From contig UQZN01000007.1 of the NCBI GenBank assembly GCA_900545535.1, forward strand, positions 1-64,000: a DNA stretch of 64,000 bases, given 5' to 3'. The notes beneath the pieces are model-generated. The model was not told the origin of the DNA. It saw nothing but the letters and a program-made list of their open reading frames with translations, and did not search any database. This document shows positions 61,913 to 64,000 of this stretch, in pieces; the first letter of the stretch is position 1, and every line of letters starts with the position of its first letter. This DNA is from an uncultured Phascolarctobacterium sp. (GTDB taxonomy: Bacteria; Bacillota; Negativicutes; Acidaminococcales; Acidaminococcaceae). Position numbers and translations under genes: made by a program.

Positions 61913-61944
61913 ACGTCCCAATGCTTTGGCACTGGGACGTTTTG
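61913..61944 (+). terminator. pur operon terminator
   Basis: ACGTCCCA-x2-GC paired with GC-x2-TGGGACGT, four T residues after; the tail is short. Confidence 0.8.
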
Positions 61945-62013
61945 TATAACCTAAATCAGTTTTAAAAGCCGGTAAGGCATAGTTTAAATTTAGAGCAAAG
62001 GAAGATGAAGAAA

Positions 62014-63525
62014 ATGGCATTTTATTATGATGAACCCGCGCATACTTTTAGTGAATATCTGCTTGTTCCCGGTTATTCCTCTAAAGAATGTGTACCGACA
62101 AATGTTGATTTACGTACTCCGCTAGTAAAATTTAAAAAAGGTGAGGAAGCAGCGATTACTTTGAATATCCCGCTGGTTTCTGCGATCATGCAGTCTGTTT
62201 CCGATGATAAAATGGCGATCGCGCTGTCTAAAGAAGGCGGCATCTCTTTCATTTATGGTTCCCAGACGGTTGAAAGCGAGGCCGCAATGGTAGCTCGCGT
62301 AAAAACGCATCGCGCCGGTTTTGTCAGCAGTGATTCCAATATTCGCCCAGACAGCACCCTGGCAGACATCGTTGCCCTGAAAGAAAAAACAGGCCATTCT
62401 ACGGTAGCAGTTACTTCTGACGGTACTGTGAACGGCAAACTGGAGGGTATCGTTACCAGCCGTGATTATCGTGTCAGCCGCATGGATCTGAATACCAAGG
62501 TCAGCACTTTTATGACGCCGATCGATGAAATGATCGTTGGCGGCAAAGAAACTACTTTGCAGGAAGCCAATGACATCATTTGGGATAATAAACTGAACAC
62601 ATTGCCGATCATTGATGATGAAGGCCGCTTATTATATATGGTTTTCCGCAAAGATTATGCAACGCATAAAGAATATCCCCTAGAGCTTTTAGACAGCAAA
62701 AAGCGTCACGTAGTTGGCGCTGGTATCAATACCCGTGATTACGCTGAACGTGTCCCGGCGTTAGTTAATGCCGGGGCCGATGTGCTGTGCATCGACTCTT
62801 CCGAGGGTTATTCGGAATGGCAGAAATTGACGCTGGACTGGGTGCGCGAACATTATGGAGATACTGTCAAGGTAGGCGCTGGTAATGTTGTCGATGCGGA
62901 AGGCTTCCGTTATCTGGCTGAGGCTGGCGCTGACTTTGTCAAAGTTGGTATCGGCGGCGGTTCTATCTGTATCACTCGTGAGCAAAAAGGTATCGGCCGT
63001 GGCCAGGCTACTGCGTTGATAGAAGTTGCTAAAGCACGTGATGAATATTATAAGGAAACAGGCATTTATGTTCCTATCTGTTCTGACGGTGGCATTGTTT
63101 ATGATTACCATATGACTTTGGCCCTGGCAATGGGAGCGGACTTTTTGATGCTGGGCCGTTATTTTGCCCGTTTTGATGAAAGCCCGACGAATAAAGTCAA
63201 TATCAACGGCAACTATATGAAGGAGTACTGGGGTGAAGGCTCGAACCGTGCCCGCAACTGGCAGCGCTATGATATGGGCGGCGCTTCCAAACTCTCATTT
63301 GAAGAAGGCGTTGATTCCTATGTGCCTTATGCAGGAACCTTGAAAGACAACGTAACGCTGACCCTGAGCAAAGTGCGTTCTACCATGTGCAACTGCGGCG
63401 CGCTTAATCTGGCTGAACTTAAGAAGAACGCTAAAATGACTCTGGTTTCTGCTACTTCGCTGGTAGAGGGCGGTGCCCATGACGTTATTTTGAAAGACAA
63501 TAACATGAATAACTATGTAAAATAA
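62014..63525 (+). CDS. guaB: IMP dehydrogenase (Tritrichomonas-foetus-like)
   Basis: 503 residues from the ATG at 62014 (AAGGAAG nine bases upstream; the ATG at 62005 is too close to it). Converts IMP to XMP, the entry to GTP. Catalytic Cys319 in GIGGGSICITR, flap Arg418-Tyr419 in NWQRYDMGG, CBS pair at about 100-215. These positions equal those of the T. foetus enzyme as I recall it (Cys319, Arg418-Tyr419), and many segments agree word for word, e.g. LVSAIMQSVS and KGIGRGQAT. It differs from Bacillus GuaB (GSICTTR, GVGVPQ). Confidence 0.95.
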   Translation: MAFYYDEPAHTFSEYLLVPGYSSKECVPTNVDLRTPLVKFKKGEEAAITLNIPLVSAIMQSVSDDKMAIALSKEGGISFIYGSQTVESEAAMVARVKTHRAGFVSSDSNIRPDSTLADIVALKEKTGHSTVAVTSDGTVNGKLEGIVTSRDYRVSRMDLNTKVSTFMTPIDEMIVGGKETTLQEANDIIWDNKLNTLPIIDDEGRLLYMVFRKDYATHKEYPLELLDSKKRHVVGAGINTRDYAERVPALVNAGADVLCIDSSEGYSEWQKLTLDWVREHYGDTVKVGAGNVVDAEGFRYLAEAGADFVKVGIGGGSICITREQKGIGRGQATALIEVAKARDEYYKETGIYVPICSDGGIVYDYHMTLALAMGADFLMLGRYFARFDESPTNKVNINGNYMKEYWGEGSNRARNWQRYDMGGASKLSFEEGVDSYVPYAGTLKDNVTLTLSKVRSTMCNCGALNLAELKKNAKMTLVSATSLVEGGAHDVILKDNNMNNYVK

Positions 63526-63577
63526 GATTCACAAAGTTGGAAAAAGATTATGTGCATTGTATACATGCTGATTTATA

Positions 63578-63606
63578 TTGACTTCTGAAGCTTGGAACTG
63601 TAAAAT
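63578..63606 (+). promoter_or_regulatory. Promoter for the binding-protein gene
   Basis: TTGACT (63578-63583), 17-base spacer, TAAAAT (63601-63606). Confidence 0.7.
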
Positions 63607-63645
63607 TAACACATAATTTATTTGATGGAAAGGCGTGTTGGAAGA

Positions 63646-64000
63646 ATGAATTTGAAAAAATTAGTTACAGCTGCTGTATGCACTATGCTGATGGCTACAG
63701 TTGCTTTTACTGCCGGCTGCGGCGGCGAGAAAAAATCGGACAAGAAAGTATTGAAAGTTGGTATGGAATGTGCTTATGCTCCGTACAACTGGTCTCAGAC
63801 CAAAGCTGACGGCGGTGCTGTAAAAATTGCCGGCAGCAATGCGTATGCTTATGGTTACGATGTAATGATGGCTAAAAAGCTGGCCGATTCTATGGGTGCT
63901 GATCTGGAAATCCAGAAAATCGAATGGGACGGTTTGGCTCCGGCTGTTGTCAGCGGCAAGATTGACGCTGCTATCGCAGGTATGTCTATTACCTCTAAAC
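63646..64000 (+). CDS. Amino-acid ABC transporter substrate-binding lipoprotein (partial)
   Basis: The first 118 codons are visible; the gene runs off the window. Lipobox TAGC (Cys25) after a signal peptide. The mature part begins VLKVGMECAYAPYNWSQ and contains YAYGYDVMMAKKLADSMGADLEIQ and GLAPAVVSGKIDAAIAGMS, the typical pattern of polar amino-acid binding proteins (SBP_bac_3). Substrate not determined. Ribosome binding site is weak (GGAAG close to the ATG, AAAGGCG further upstream). Confidence 0.9.
   Translation, partial: MNLKKLVTAAVCTMLMATVAFTAGCGGEKKSDKKVLKVGMECAYAPYNWSQTKADGGAVKIAGSNAYAYGYDVMMAKKLADSMGADLEIQKIEWDGLAPAVVSGKIDAAIAGMSITSK

Overview
The window comes from a diderm Firmicute of the class Negativicutes, most like the Acidaminococcaceae (Phascolarctobacterium/Acidaminococcus type). 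This is inferred from gene content, not from a search. The housekeeping backbone has Bacillus/Clostridium order (ctsR-clpC-radA-yacL-ispD-ispF-gltX-cysS-mrnC-rlmB-yacP-sigH, then rpmG-secE-nusG-rplK-rplA-rplJ-rplL-rpoB-rpoC). The same stretch also carries an RND (AcrAB-type) efflux pump and an SbmA/YddA-like ABC exporter, which are typical of cells with an outer membrane. Glutamate dehydrogenase, polyamine uptake and a flavodiiron protein fit an amino-acid-using anaerobe.

Layout. 1-2145: left edge of a possible amidase gene, a regulatory gap with two identical palindromic sites, and a four-gene cassette (ribbon-helix-helix-like protein, small zinc protein, sigma-like protein, replication-like protein) closed by a strong terminator. 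2167-4530: peroxide defence, ahpC plus a thioredoxin reductase with an AhpF-type module fused at its C-terminus. 4542-8340 (minus): potABCD. 8526-13890: NamZ-like muramidase, HD phosphohydrolase, gdhA, aminotransferase. 13896-16557 (minus): SsuABC-like uptake system. 16792-24512: secreted protein, RND pump, SbmA-like ABC protein. 24635-25813: flavodiiron protein. 25947-39944: the ctsR-to-sigH stress, translation and isoprenoid block, in which clpC carries an McsA-like zinc finger, mcsB is absent and cdnL (CarD) sits where disA is usually found. 40041-42626: orphan BrxF-like P-loop gene, pfkA, uppP. 42668-44558: five tRNAs and tuf, recalling the E. coli tufB operon. 44568-56113: rpmG to rpoC, with an L10 leader and a second, unassigned leader before rpoB. 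56197-61944: purE-purF-purM-purN-purH(short)-purD behind another structured leader. 62014-63525: an IMP dehydrogenase resembling the Tritrichomonas foetus enzyme. 63646-64000: start of an amino-acid-binding lipoprotein.

How the genes work together. The right half is the growth core: charging enzymes, tRNAs, EF-Tu, ribosomal proteins, RNA polymerase and purine supply, with attenuator-like hairpins at several promoters. The left half handles nutrients and stress. No complete defence system, integrase, transposase or CRISPR array was found. The points most worth following are the left-edge cassette with its paired palindromes, the McsA-ClpC fusion, the orphan BrxF-like gene, a triplicated module in RpoC, the rpoB and purE leaders, the single-domain PurH and the protozoan-type IMPDH.
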